DNA of 64,000 bases from assembly GCA_036308645.1 (NCBI GenBank), contig JAXJVH010000013.1:4147-68146 (forward strand). The letters run 5' to 3'. Both the position numbers and the translations under genes were made by a program. A model generated the notes under the pieces. That model worked only from the letters and a program-made list of their open reading frames with translations, was not told where the DNA came from and searched no databases. Source of the stretch: RUG11462 sp036308645. Its GTDB lineage: Bacteria; Bacillota; Clostridia; Oscillospirales; Acutalibacteraceae. Below are positions 43,207 to 51,911 of the stretch, piece after piece. Every line of letters begins with the position of its first letter. Positions within the stretch are counted from its first letter, which is position 1.

Positions 43207-43533
43207 ATGGATACACAATTAATAGGCTTTCGTATTATGTTAAAAAGAAAAGAAAAGTCATTAAGCCAAGAAGAACTTTCAGAAAAAATCGGTTATTCTA
43301 AAAATCATTTATCTAATATTGAACGTGGCAAATACACTCCTACCACAGCATTTATATTCAAAATTTGTCAGGTGCTTGGTGAAACTCCGGATTACTATTT
43401 AATTGGCAGTTCGACAAAGACAACCGATAAAATTACATCACTTATTAAAACATTGCCTGAAAACAAGCAGAATATTTTATTTAAAATAATTGAATGTTAT
43501 ATTAATGAAATATCAAATAACGATTTAAATTAA
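43207..43533 (+). CDS. XRE-family helix-turn-helix regulator
   Basis: A 108-residue protein with an N-terminal Cro/CI-type helix-turn-helix (about residues 10-65: LSQEELSEKIGYSKNHLSNIERGKYTP in parts) and a short C-terminal helical dimerisation part. The start is uncertain: ATG 43207 and TTG 43201 are both possible after a GGTGGTGGTG tract; the longer frame to 43171 has no ribosome site. It is divergent from agrDB and followed by its own terminator, so it is a local regulator of the cassette. Confidence 0.85.
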   Translation: MDTQLIGFRIMLKRKEKSLSQEELSEKIGYSKNHLSNIERGKYTPTTAFIFKICQVLGETPDYYLIGSSTKTTDKITSLIKTLPENKQNILFKIIECYINEISNNDLN

Positions 43534-43540
43534 ATTTGAG

Positions 43541-43585
43541 AAAGAAGTCTATTATAGTAAGAATACTATAATAGACTTCTTTAAT
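43541..43585 (+). terminator. Terminator after the XRE gene
   Basis: A perfect 18-bp stem (AAAGAAGTCTATTATAGT, complement at 43565-43582) with a six-base loop and a short T-rich end. Confidence 0.85.
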
Positions 43586-43607
43586 TAAACTGTTGATTAT
43601 TGTCAAA

Positions 43608-43671
43608 TTACAGAAAAATCCGAATAAACTACCAATTTGCAGTTGTAAAGCTTTTTTTATTATGTTAAAAT
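43608..43671 (+). promoter_or_regulatory. Promoter and LytTR-type repeats before the response regulator
   Basis: TTGTAA (43643-43648) and TAAAAT (43666-43671) are 17 bases apart. Upstream, TTACAG (43608) and CTACCA (43629) are again offset by 21 bases and resemble the pair in the agrD control region. A further TTGCAG is at 43637. This suggests autoregulation by the LytTR protein. Confidence 0.5.
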
Positions 43672-43688
43672 AATAATTGGTGATTTAT

Positions 43689-44387
43689 ATGAATATTTTA
43701 ATTTGTGATGATGAAATACAGTATGTTAATGAATTAAAAATACATATAGAAGAATATATGAAATGTCATTTAATAAAATTTGTAATTGATACCGAATGTA
43801 ATCCAAAGAATATTATCAGCAATAAAACCGTCTATCAATTAGCTTTTCTTGATATAGAAATGGACGAATTTGATGGGATATCTTTAGCAAAAATATTAAA
43901 AGAACGCAACAGCAAAATAGTAATTTTTTTCATTACATCATATAAAGATTATCTGGATGAAGCCATGGACATTAGAGCATTTAGATTTTTTGAGAAGCCT
44001 TTTGAACCAAAAAGATTACATTCCGGGCTTGATAAAGCAATGGAATATATTAATGAAAGCTATGTTGATTTTTATGTTCATACCAATAATAAACATAAAA
44101 AGGTTTTAACCGATGATGTAATCTATGTGGAACGCAATAATAGGAGAGTTACTCTCGTAACCAAGCACGGTAATTATACAACAAAGGAAACCTTTGACAA
44201 ATGGTGTGAAACTTTTCAAAACTCATTTTTTTATAGAGTTCATAAATCTTTTATAGTAAACTTGCACTATATAACTAAATATAGCTACACAGAATTATTT
44301 GTACAAGATAATATAAGAATACCTATTGCTTCAAGAAGACAAGCTGATTTTCACAAGTTTTGGTTTGCTTATTTAAGGAGACGATAA
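43689..44387 (+). CDS. LytTR-family response regulator (AgrA-like)
   Basis: A 232-residue two-component regulator. The receiver domain has the acidic pair ICDDE (D7, D8), phospho-acceptor aspartate in LAFLDIEMD (D55), threonine in FFITS and lysine in FEKPF. The LytTR DNA-binding domain spans about 130-228 (VIYVERNNRRVTLVTKHGNY, FYRVHKSFIVNLHYI). ATG 43689 follows GGTGAT; the track start 43677 is a TTG without a site. It overlaps nothing downstream, as the kinase starts three bases after its stop. It should activate agrDB and target genes when phosphorylated. Confidence 0.93.
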   Translation: MNILICDDEIQYVNELKIHIEEYMKCHLIKFVIDTECNPKNIISNKTVYQLAFLDIEMDEFDGISLAKILKERNSKIVIFFITSYKDYLDEAMDIRAFRFFEKPFEPKRLHSGLDKAMEYINESYVDFYVHTNNKHKKVLTDDVIYVERNNRRVTLVTKHGNYTTKETFDKWCETFQNSFFYRVHKSFIVNLHYITKYSYTELFVQDNIRIPIASRRQADFHKFWFAYLRRR

Positions 44388-44389
44388 AT

Positions 44390-45679
44390 ATGATAACAAA
44401 TATTAATTTTATTGTTACTCTGTTTATAGAAATGTTAATTACATATATGTTTTTTAACAGTGTTTCCGAGAAAAAATTATCGATAATAACTACACTTGTA
44501 ATAGGAATCATTGCTTTTGAAACCAACGCCGTAATAAATATATTTGTTATTAGTAATACTTATATAAATATCGTATATACAATTATTGCTAACCTGATAT
44601 TGTCACTTATTTGTTTTAAAATTGAACGAAGCCGTGCTATTTTTTATTCAATCTTATTATTCGTGCTATCATCCTTAATTGAAATGGGTTGCGTTATAAC
44701 TATATCATCGCTGTTAAAGCTGCATATTATAAACTATCAATCTAATCCTGTATTATTAGCTGTAGAAATTTCTATAAGCAAGTTATTCTATCTTATTGTA
44801 GTTATGATATTGATTCGTTTGATAAGAAGCCGCAGCAGTGTAAATATTAAAATACCGTTAAGTTATTATATTTATCCCATAACAACCACTATCTCCGTAA
44901 TACTTATTTTATATATTTCCCTAACAGCAAATTTAAACTACAATCATCAAATTTTACTTGGAATTATTGTTATATTGTTAATAGCAACCACAATTGTTAT
45001 GTTTTTTGCCTTTCAATTATATTCACAAAAAGAAAATCAGCTTATAATTTTAGAACAAGAGCAAAATAAAACAAAAACAGATATAACCTATTATGAAATT
45101 TTAGAAGAACAAAATAATAATCTTAAAACTTATGCCCATGATGCAAAGAATCATTTATTAGCAATTAAAAATTTAAATGAGAATCCTAAAATAAATGAAT
45201 ATATTTCAGCAATGTTTGAACGATTAACTGAATACGGTAATGTTTGTCACAGCGGAAACAAAATTCTTGATGTTATAATCAACAAATATGTCACTGAATG
45301 TAATCTCAACAATATTGAATTTTATTTTGATATAAAAAATAATAATTTGGTAAATATTGAATATTATGATGCTGTAACAATTTTAGGAAATTTAATGGAC
45401 AACGCTATTGAGGCCACAGAAAAATCCACAAATAAGCAAATCAAATTTGAAACAGATTACAGAAATAATTTTTCCGTTATAACGATTACAAACAGTTGCG
45501 ATTACTCTCCGAAATTTAATACCGAAGGAACAATCGACACAACTAAATCCAATAAACGACTTCACGGATTCGGTTTAAGAAGTGTTAAAAAAGCAATTAA
45601 AAAATATAACGGAGATATAGCATTTGATTACGATTTTGAAAATAAAAATGTTATAGTTACTATAATGTTAGATAATTAA
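44390..45679 (+). CDS. AgrC-like peptide-sensing histidine kinase
   Basis: A 429-residue kinase. Residues 1-210 form about six to seven membrane helices (the peptide-sensing half). After a coiled-coil linker (212-245) comes the HPK10-type phospho-acceptor TYAHDAKNHLLAIKNL (H250) and a GHKL ATPase domain with the N box LGNLMDNAIEA and G box HGFGLRSVKKAI. AAGGAG six bases before ATG 44390 fixes the start; the frame from 44360 lies inside the regulator gene. It is co-transcribed with the response regulator and should detect the cyclic peptide from AgrD. Confidence 0.93.
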   Translation: MITNINFIVTLFIEMLITYMFFNSVSEKKLSIITTLVIGIIAFETNAVINIFVISNTYINIVYTIIANLILSLICFKIERSRAIFYSILLFVLSSLIEMGCVITISSLLKLHIINYQSNPVLLAVEISISKLFYLIVVMILIRLIRSRSSVNIKIPLSYYIYPITTTISVILILYISLTANLNYNHQILLGIIVILLIATTIVMFFAFQLYSQKENQLIILEQEQNKTKTDITYYEILEEQNNNLKTYAHDAKNHLLAIKNLNENPKINEYISAMFERLTEYGNVCHSGNKILDVIINKYVTECNLNNIEFYFDIKNNNLVNIEYYDAVTILGNLMDNAIEATEKSTNKQIKFETDYRNNFSVITITNSCDYSPKFNTEGTIDTTKSNKRLHGFGLRSVKKAIKKYNGDIAFDYDFENKNVIVTIMLDN

Positions 45680-45919
45680 CGGAATCTATCTATTTCTTTC
45701 TGCTGTAGTATATTTTCAAGTGGGAATTTCACTTTCTCCTTCCATTGTGACAGGTGGCACCTGCCTCGTCGTCACAAGCTACACATCTCTCGTTTCCGCC
45801 TTATGGCGAAAACTCGTTCCCTTCGCTGCTCCTCCTCTCCCCAAAAAGTCATTTCTGACTTTTCGGGGACCCCTTTTGGGCATAGTTATCCCTTGGCGGC
45901 AGGTTTATTTTTTGCCCTG
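45680..45919. other. Structured, GC-richer spacer at the cargo/backbone join
   Basis: No gene is seen. The composition changes abruptly here from the AT-rich cargo to the GC-richer backbone. A strong hairpin CCCCAAAAAGTCA/TGACTTTTCGGGG lies at 45839-45868, and a weaker GTGAC/GTCAC stem encloses AGGTG/CACCT around 45746-45776. The 45839 stem could terminate the minus-strand transfer operon or the plus-strand kinase transcript. Confidence 0.5.
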
Positions 45920-46180
45920 TCACTGCCTTTGGATTTTGTAAAGCAAACTGCTTTTACCGCCTTTTTCACGGTATCGCTGTTCAGTTGTCAGTAATCCTGC
46001 CTTTCTTAAATCTTTTAAAGCTCTCCTGACGGTTGATTGGGAGAGGTTTAATTCTTTTGCGATTGTCGGAATTGCAGGCCAGCATTCACCGTTTTTGTTG
46101 GCTCTGTCATAAAGATAGATATAAACAGATACTGCTCGGTGCGGCAGATCCATACGGTATAAAAAATCAAGTCTGCCCAT
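45920..46180 (-). CDS. Winged-helix DNA-binding protein of the ICE
   Basis: An 86-residue helix-turn-helix protein of the replication-initiator/HTH_36 type: AVSVYIYLYDRANKNGECWPAIPTIA in parts, then LNLSQSTVRRALKDLRKAGLL and a basic wing. GGAGG lies before the ATG. It overlaps the end of the coupling-protein gene by 14 bases and is the last gene of the minus-strand transfer operon in this window. Such proteins in related ICEs are thought to regulate transfer or replication genes; exact role unknown. Confidence 0.8.
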   Translation of the reverse strand: MGRLDFLYRMDLPHRAVSVYIYLYDRANKNGECWPAIPTIAKELNLSQSTVRRALKDLRKAGLLTTEQRYREKGGKSSLLYKIQRQ

Positions 46181-48104
46181 TTTGATTAACCTCCTGACTA
46201 AGATTCGGCGGTTTTCTTCGTCTATTCGGAGGCACGGCGTTTATTCCCGAACTATTTTTCTTTTTGCTCACAGGATAGCGTTCGTGTGTATAGTTTTCTT
46301 CCTGATTTTCTGTATTGTCAGATTCACCATCATCCGCATCTTGTTTTTGAAGCCAGTCGGGATGATATTTTTTCACAATACCATCAATAATCTCCTTCTT
46401 ATCGGCATATTTAACCTCTCTGTTTCCGTTATCCGCTACGGTATACGGCTCATCCTCATTAAAATTAATTCCCCATTTATAAAACAGTTTCAGTTTAACT
46501 CGCATAGGATGCACGCCTGTTTTCATGACCACAAACTGACCTTTGGGCATAGATTTTAATTCTTCTGCCGTAAGCAAAGGGCGTTCAATCATCTGCAAGG
46601 ACTGTGACGGATCGTTTTTGCTCCTTGACACAGAGCCTGACATCACCGTTCTGCTGCCAAGTGCTTTGGACAGTGTTTCGGCAGAGGAACTGTTTGGAGC
46701 GAATCCGCCGAACAAGGTTAACTGCGTATTGTCAACAATAATTTCCGCACCTTCTTTTCCGTAGTTCTTATCAAGCTGTGAAAAGGACTGGATAATCGGG
46801 ACAATCTGTAATCTTCTTGAACGGGACGCACTGAACATCATTTCGGCAGATTCTATTTTCGGCAAGGTGCCGAACTCATCGGCAAAGAATACACAACGAT
46901 TTTTCAATTTTCCACCTTGTTCATCTGCTACTGAAAGGATTTCTCGGTAAAGTTGCTGTATGATCAGCGAAATCATGAAATATGTCACAGGATTTTCTTC
47001 GGGCATAATTACAAATATCGCAGATTTTTTATTGCAGAATTTTTCAGCGTCTATCTCAGTATCAAAGCACAAAAGCTGTTCAAGTTCCGAATCAAGGAAA
47101 GCGTTAAGTCGTGACAATGCTGTTGACATTACAGATGCCATTGACTGTTCGGCAGTATTCAAAGCCGCACCTGCAAACCATTTAGCCTTATGATCGTTCG
47201 GCAGCATTTCCATTAACTGCTGAAACTGATTCTTACCCTTATGATTTGACGGAGCGAGAAGTTCCTGTATGATTTTAAATACCGATACAATATGCCTTTT
47301 TTCAGGTTCGCAGAATTCTGCAACAAGCAGAATTGTAGCAGTTAATAATCCCTCTGCTGCATCATAAAAATATGCGTTCTGACCGAATGAAGCGGCATCC
47401 ATACCAGAAAGAATAATAGTTTTAGAAATGATTTTCGCATATTTTTCAGCTTTTGCTTTGTAAACCAACTCTCCGTTTGCTTGATATAAATCCATATACT
47501 TATTTACAAGGTGCAGAAGATTATTACCATTACTGCGTGTGGGATTTCGCAAATCAATAACCGCAACATTGTAGCCGTATTGTTTTGCAATATTGCCGTA
47601 ATTTCGGCATACGTCTCCTTTTGTGTCAGTTGAGAGCCAGCTCATACCGCTTGCACAAGCGTATTCAATACACGGATACAGCCAAAAGGCGGTCTTACCT
47701 ACACCTGCAGCACCGATCATTAAAACATGGACATCCCCTGTTTCAATCATAGCGGTTGTGTTATGATTTGATCCTGTACAGCCTACGACGATGCCCTGGG
47801 GCAAGGGTTCTTCAATCATTTTATTGCCATTTCTTTTGAATAAAGGTTTTTTAAAAATTCGTGTATATGTCGGAGTTTGGTTATTCATAGCCTGCTCACG
47901 CCATTTCTCAGGTGTAAACGGAATATGGCGATAAATTTTTCGTATTTCAGATTTTGTTGCCCACCGAGCAGTGCCGTGCTGACCGTCACCGACTGTCTTT
48001 GATTTAATATTATTCAAATTGTAAATGTGAGCAAGCAAGGTAATGCCGCCGAGCACACAAAACATCACGGCGGCGACTATCGCTAAAGTTGCAATACCGA
48101 ACAT
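46167..48104 (-). CDS. VirD4/TraG-type type IV coupling protein
   Basis: A 645-residue ATPase that links the relaxase-DNA complex to the transfer channel. Two N-terminal membrane helices (ATLAIVAAVMFCVLGGITLLA) are followed by a TraG/VirD4 domain with Walker A MIGAAGVGKTAFW (about 133-145) and Walker B VFFADEFGTLPKI (about 407-420). The last 60 residues are charged and Asn-rich. It overlaps the TOPRIM-protein gene by 22 bases, so both are translated from one transcript. Confidence 0.95.
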   Translation of the reverse strand: MFGIATLAIVAAVMFCVLGGITLLAHIYNLNNIKSKTVGDGQHGTARWATKSEIRKIYRHIPFTPEKWREQAMNNQTPTYTRIFKKPLFKRNGNKMIEEPLPQGIVVGCTGSNHNTTAMIETGDVHVLMIGAAGVGKTAFWLYPCIEYACASGMSWLSTDTKGDVCRNYGNIAKQYGYNVAVIDLRNPTRSNGNNLLHLVNKYMDLYQANGELVYKAKAEKYAKIISKTIILSGMDAASFGQNAYFYDAAEGLLTATILLVAEFCEPEKRHIVSVFKIIQELLAPSNHKGKNQFQQLMEMLPNDHKAKWFAGAALNTAEQSMASVMSTALSRLNAFLDSELEQLLCFDTEIDAEKFCNKKSAIFVIMPEENPVTYFMISLIIQQLYREILSVADEQGGKLKNRCVFFADEFGTLPKIESAEMMFSASRSRRLQIVPIIQSFSQLDKNYGKEGAEIIVDNTQLTLFGGFAPNSSSAETLSKALGSRTVMSGSVSRSKNDPSQSLQMIERPLLTAEELKSMPKGQFVVMKTGVHPMRVKLKLFYKWGINFNEDEPYTVADNGNREVKYADKKEIIDGIVKKYHPDWLQKQDADDGESDNTENQEENYTHERYPVSKKKNSSGINAVPPNRRRKPPNLSQEVNQNGQT

Positions 48105-49006
48105 TGATTTTCACTCTCCTTCATTTTATCATTAGGCAGTAATAAATCCTCGTTCCAGTCCTTATGGAGCGGCACGAGGATTTTTGATTCTATTCCTTTT
48201 TTGGAAAGTCTTTCGGATATTCGACCATTTGCAAGCTTTCCTGCTTCATCGTTATCAAGGCAAAGACAAACATGACTGATATTGGGATTATCTTTCAGCA
48301 TTTGCCACATTACACGGTCTGATACACAGCACCCGGCGGCGTAGCTGTGCTGTTTCCATCTATCCTTGTTCATCGAAATAAAGGACAGCATATCTATCGG
48401 AGCTTCAAACAGATAGAGTCTATTGCTTGTGCCGTTCCAGTGAAAGCTGTATTCAGGGATACAACTGTCAACATTTCCTTTGAAGGTGCTTGTTTGTCCT
48501 GTACCTCGCTTGTGTGCGTGACGAGGAACCCCGTTTTTATCAAAACCTACAAATACAGCATTGTGGTAATCAGCCGATTCATAAATCATATTTTCATTTG
48601 CAAATGTTTTAATAATATCTTCATCAATACCTCTGACATAATGCAAATAGTTTTTGACTCTGTCCATATTGCAATACGGTTTCGGCAATTCAAACGGTTT
48701 CTTTTCTTTAACAACAGGCGGAGCAGTTATGAGCGTACCGCCACAGCTGCCGAGTAGAAATTCCATCGCCTGCGTGTAGGATTTGTTATAGAATCTGCGA
48801 ACAAAATCAATTGCATCACCACCGACACGTTCATACTGATGAAACCACAGATTGCCTCTGATGGTGACCTTTTGCGAACCGTCTTTCCATTCATATTCAG
48901 AACCTGAGCGTTTGACGGTTTCGCCCTGTGATTTCAGCAGAGATACAATATCTGTTCGCCGAGCCTGTGCTTTTTGTTCCTCGGTAAAATGAATATAGGT
49001 TGACAT
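48083..49006 (-). CDS. DUF3991/TOPRIM domain protein
   Basis: A 307-residue protein with a primase-like zinc-free N-terminal region (DIVSLLKSQGETVKRSGSEYEW..WFHQYERVGGDAIDFV) and a TOPRIM domain near the C-terminus (LYLFEAPIDMLSFISM, then VCLCLDNDEAGKLA with the metal-binding DxD). Such genes are constant companions of relaxases in Tn1549-like elements and probably act in DNA processing or replication of the transferred strand. AAGGAG precedes the ATG. It lacks a helicase part, so it is not a complete primase. Confidence 0.9.
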   Translation of the reverse strand: MSTYIHFTEEQKAQARRTDIVSLLKSQGETVKRSGSEYEWKDGSQKVTIRGNLWFHQYERVGGDAIDFVRRFYNKSYTQAMEFLLGSCGGTLITAPPVVKEKKPFELPKPYCNMDRVKNYLHYVRGIDEDIIKTFANENMIYESADYHNAVFVGFDKNGVPRHAHKRGTGQTSTFKGNVDSCIPEYSFHWNGTSNRLYLFEAPIDMLSFISMNKDRWKQHSYAAGCCVSDRVMWQMLKDNPNISHVCLCLDNDEAGKLANGRISERLSKKGIESKILVPLHKDWNEDLLLPNDKMKESENQCSVLQL

Positions 49007-49217
49007 TTTGATTCTCCTTATTGATTCTTAACTTAGAAATTGATATAATATTGTTACAATTTAGTCCTTAATGAGTGTAGTTGCAATAATTATGGGATTC
49101 TCTGTGACGATTTCTAAAAAATTCACGAATGGTTTCGAGGCAAAACTTGGATTTACGGGAAAGGATTTGATAGAATTAATTATAGTGATGAGTTGTTTGG
49201 CGGGTACCGGTGTATGT

Positions 49218-49310
49218 GGGAGTCGTAGCAGACACAATGAACATATGAGTAGCTTCACTATGAAATAAGGTAACAACACCGAGAGGTTCGAGTTCCTCTG
49301 ACTCCCGCCA
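49218..49310 (+). other. tRNA-like element upstream of the TOPRIM gene
   Basis: A 7-bp acceptor GGGAGTC (49218-49224) pairs perfectly with GACTCCC (49300-49306), followed by G and an encoded CCA. A T-arm-like AGAGG/CCTCT stem (49282-49297) holds an eight-base loop TTCGAGTT. The 93-base span equals a class II tRNA, but no normal D arm or 5+7 anticodon arm can be drawn. A GGCGGG upstream (about 49197-49203) could alternatively pair with the 3' CCCGCC. It may be a tRNA mimic, a relic or a regulatory structure. Confidence 0.5.
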
Positions 49311-49316
49311 TATTTA

Positions 49317-51500
49317 CTAAAATCGCAGGCCGTGAGCCTGCTTTTTTTCTTCAATTTTTCTGCGGAGTTTTCGGTCAATTGAAACTTGCTTTCCTCTGCG
49401 TTCATCCTCTAAGCGATTTTGTATGATACGGCTGATCTGACCAAGCAAGCGGAGTGAACCCAGCGCCGCTGACCAATTGCGATTGGATTTTATACTGTGC
49501 AATAACTGGTTTGCGTATTGATTGCCGTGTTCAGCTGAAGCAGTAAGGTATACAATCGCTCTGTCATAGTCACGCGGGGCATCTTTGCCGTAAAGATAAA
49601 ATTTACCAAGCATATACTCTGCATAGTGGTTTCCGTTCTCTGCGGCAATTTCAAAATTGTATATTGCTTTCGATATATTCTTTACATCATCTTCAATGAG
49701 TCTGACTTTTCCCGCAAGATAAGTGGCATAAGGATTCTTCTGTTCTGCCGCTTTTTCAAGATATTCTATTGCTTTATTCAAATCTTGCTGTATTACTTCG
49801 CCTTTGTATAACAGCTTGCCGAGAAGATACTGTGCAGGAGCAAAATCTTTATCTGCTGATTCGGTAATCAGTTCTATCGCTTCAGGAATATTTTGTAAAA
49901 GCAATTTGCCGTCAAGCAGACTTTTGCTGAGCGTGTATTTTGCATATTTGTTCCCCTGTGCGGATGAGCGTCTAAGCAAATCTTCCGCACGAATTAAATC
50001 CTGCTCCACATCTTCACCTTTAAGATAAGTTTTACCGAGCAAATATTTTGCAAACTCATTACTCTCGCTGACCGATTCTTCAAGCCACCGCAGAGCATAA
50101 TCAACATTCTTCGGCACATCTTTGCCTTGCAAAAACATCTTGCCAAGGCGGTATTTGGCGACACCGCATCCGAGTTTTGCCGATTCAATCAGAAACTCAA
50201 CCGCCGTATTCGGATTATAGTTTTCATTATCACGGTCAAGCAAATCTTTCGCATTTTTGTAATACTGCCACATTAATGATGTTGTTTCTTCATCGGTGAG
50301 CGGAGTTTCTGTTTCTTCATCACTCGGTTCGAGATCAGATTCAGAAGCTTCACTTGCATACTCATCTTCATCTATAACTGTGCGATCGGTAACAATATTC
50401 ATTGCTTCCTGTATAACAGCATTTTTAATAGACTTGAATTCCCTGTTTTGCGACAGCGGGACACGCTTAGGCAAATCATCTGTATAGGTGCGGATGACAT
50501 TTTCACGCTGTTCATACCATAAATCATATAACGCAGATATACATTCATCATCGGCAATTTCATCCACTATAGAATCAATAATTATTTTGACGTCCGCTTT
50601 CAGATAACCGTATACTTTCTTGCCGCTTGTCTTGGATAATCTGTCAGCAAGATTTAAAAGCATTTCTTCAAGCTTTGGATTGTCATAAACATCGTTGTTG
50701 ATTTCTGAAACGATTTCCACAATTAACTCTTTGCTGTTTGCTTTCAACTCGTCACGGTGTTCGGTCTGCTTTTCATAAATACAGAATAAATCCTGAGCAA
50801 AAACATCTTTCGCAAATGATGATCGCAGATTCATTACACCTTGCTTTGATAAATACGCCTGCTTTTCTTCTGTGGAATAGACCATCAAATGCACATGTGG
50901 ATGATGGCTTTCGTTATGAAAAGCGGCATACCATTTCAGATTCTGCATTGGGATATGAAAGTTTTCAGATATTAAATTCGTCTGTGAGCGAAGCATATCT
51001 CTCCACCGTTCACCTGTATTAAACCCTAAACGCTCAGCATCTTCACGGCGAAGAGATATGATAACAGTCCATACATTACCGCCGTACTGATTTAAGTCTT
51101 TTGACACTTCGTTCAATTTTACCTGTATGCCGTTATCGGTAAACAAGCCGTGTGTGCCGAATCTCTGTACTCTTGGACGGGTAGCAATATAGTCTGCGTA
51201 GGTTTTTGTCTGCATAACTTCGTAGGCATTGTCTTCCATTGCACGAGTAATAAATTCTGAAGCATTGCCTATGGTCTGATTTTTAAGATAATCTTCATAC
51301 TCAAACATATCTTTTGAATCGGGAAAATCACGGAGTATTTTAGTAATAAGCTGTTGCTGTTTTATTGAAACAGGAGCCAGCTTAAACGATTCATCTATTT
51401 TATCCACGCCCTCACGGGTGGCAATATATTTTGCATAACCGCCAACAGACTGCCGTGCATTTGGTTTTAAATACTTGAATTTTGTAATCAGTTTTGCCAT
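49317..51500 (-). CDS. MobP-type conjugative relaxase with C-terminal Sel1 repeats
   Basis: A 727-residue relaxase. The N-terminal domain (1 to about 250) has the HUH-type histidine motif HNESHHPHVHLMVYS (about 195-209) and a conserved aromatic start (KFKYLKPNARQSVGGYAKYIATREG) where the nicking tyrosine is expected. After a linker rich in Glu and Ser (about 375-405), residues about 425-690 contain at least six Sel1-type repeats (AKYRLGKMFLQGKDVPKNVDYA and variants), giving a protein-binding solenoid. It nicks oriT and leads the strand into the recipient. It follows the relaxosome gene by three bases. Confidence 0.93.
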   Translation of the reverse strand: MAKLITKFKYLKPNARQSVGGYAKYIATREGVDKIDESFKLAPVSIKQQQLITKILRDFPDSKDMFEYEDYLKNQTIGNASEFITRAMEDNAYEVMQTKTYADYIATRPRVQRFGTHGLFTDNGIQVKLNEVSKDLNQYGGNVWTVIISLRREDAERLGFNTGERWRDMLRSQTNLISENFHIPMQNLKWYAAFHNESHHPHVHLMVYSTEEKQAYLSKQGVMNLRSSFAKDVFAQDLFCIYEKQTEHRDELKANSKELIVEIVSEINNDVYDNPKLEEMLLNLADRLSKTSGKKVYGYLKADVKIIIDSIVDEIADDECISALYDLWYEQRENVIRTYTDDLPKRVPLSQNREFKSIKNAVIQEAMNIVTDRTVIDEDEYASEASESDLEPSDEETETPLTDEETTSLMWQYYKNAKDLLDRDNENYNPNTAVEFLIESAKLGCGVAKYRLGKMFLQGKDVPKNVDYALRWLEESVSESNEFAKYLLGKTYLKGEDVEQDLIRAEDLLRRSSAQGNKYAKYTLSKSLLDGKLLLQNIPEAIELITESADKDFAPAQYLLGKLLYKGEVIQQDLNKAIEYLEKAAEQKNPYATYLAGKVRLIEDDVKNISKAIYNFEIAAENGNHYAEYMLGKFYLYGKDAPRDYDRAIVYLTASAEHGNQYANQLLHSIKSNRNWSAALGSLRLLGQISRIIQNRLEDERRGKQVSIDRKLRRKIEEKKQAHGLRF

Positions 51501-51503
51501 AGA

Positions 51504-51911
51504 TTATTCTTTCTGCCAATCATAAGCATCTTCAAAAGAAAATGAACCATTGAGTCGCTTGACCTCTTTCACACATTCACCTCTGAGCCGTTCCAGCGAT
51601 AACGGATCAATATCATTCGTTGCCGCAACAAGATTTTGCATAATCGCAATCTCAACCGCAAGTTTGAATAATATTTTACTGTGTCGGTTATCACTCTCGG
51701 CAACAATACTTTTCATATTTGACAGAAAAGCGTTCGGCAGATATGAGGTGTCATCATCTGCTGTGACATGACCGACATAGTATTGAATAGCTCGTTCAAT
51801 AAATTCCGATTGGCTTTTGCATTTATTTTTTCGGTAGTTGTTCTTTACAAGCTCCAATGAACTTGGATATGCCCATAAAAGAAACTTTTTCTTGTCTTTC
51901 GGTGCGGACAT
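51504..51911 (-). CDS. MobC-like relaxosome accessory protein
   Basis: A 135-residue basic protein starting MSAPKDKKKFLLWAYPSSLE, with a ribbon-helix-helix-like N-terminus (LLWAYPSSLELVKNNYRKNK then SQSEFIERAIQYYV) and a helical C-terminal half, as in plasmid mobilisation accessory proteins. It should bind near oriT and help the relaxase. The ATG at 51911 has CGGAGGTG upstream; the GTG/ATG at 51929 overlaps that site. Directly precedes the relaxase gene. Confidence 0.85.
   Translation of the reverse strand: MSAPKDKKKFLLWAYPSSLELVKNNYRKNKCKSQSEFIERAIQYYVGHVTADDDTSYLPNAFLSNMKSIVAESDNRHSKILFKLAVEIAIMQNLVAATNDIDPLSLERLRGECVKEVKRLNGSFSFEDAYDWQKE

Noticed and set aside
49071..49268. A 65-residue plus-strand frame ahead of the relaxase end
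   Set aside because: It runs against the operon, has no ribosome site, and its 3' half is the tRNA-like structure; its hydrophobic stretch is likely accidental.
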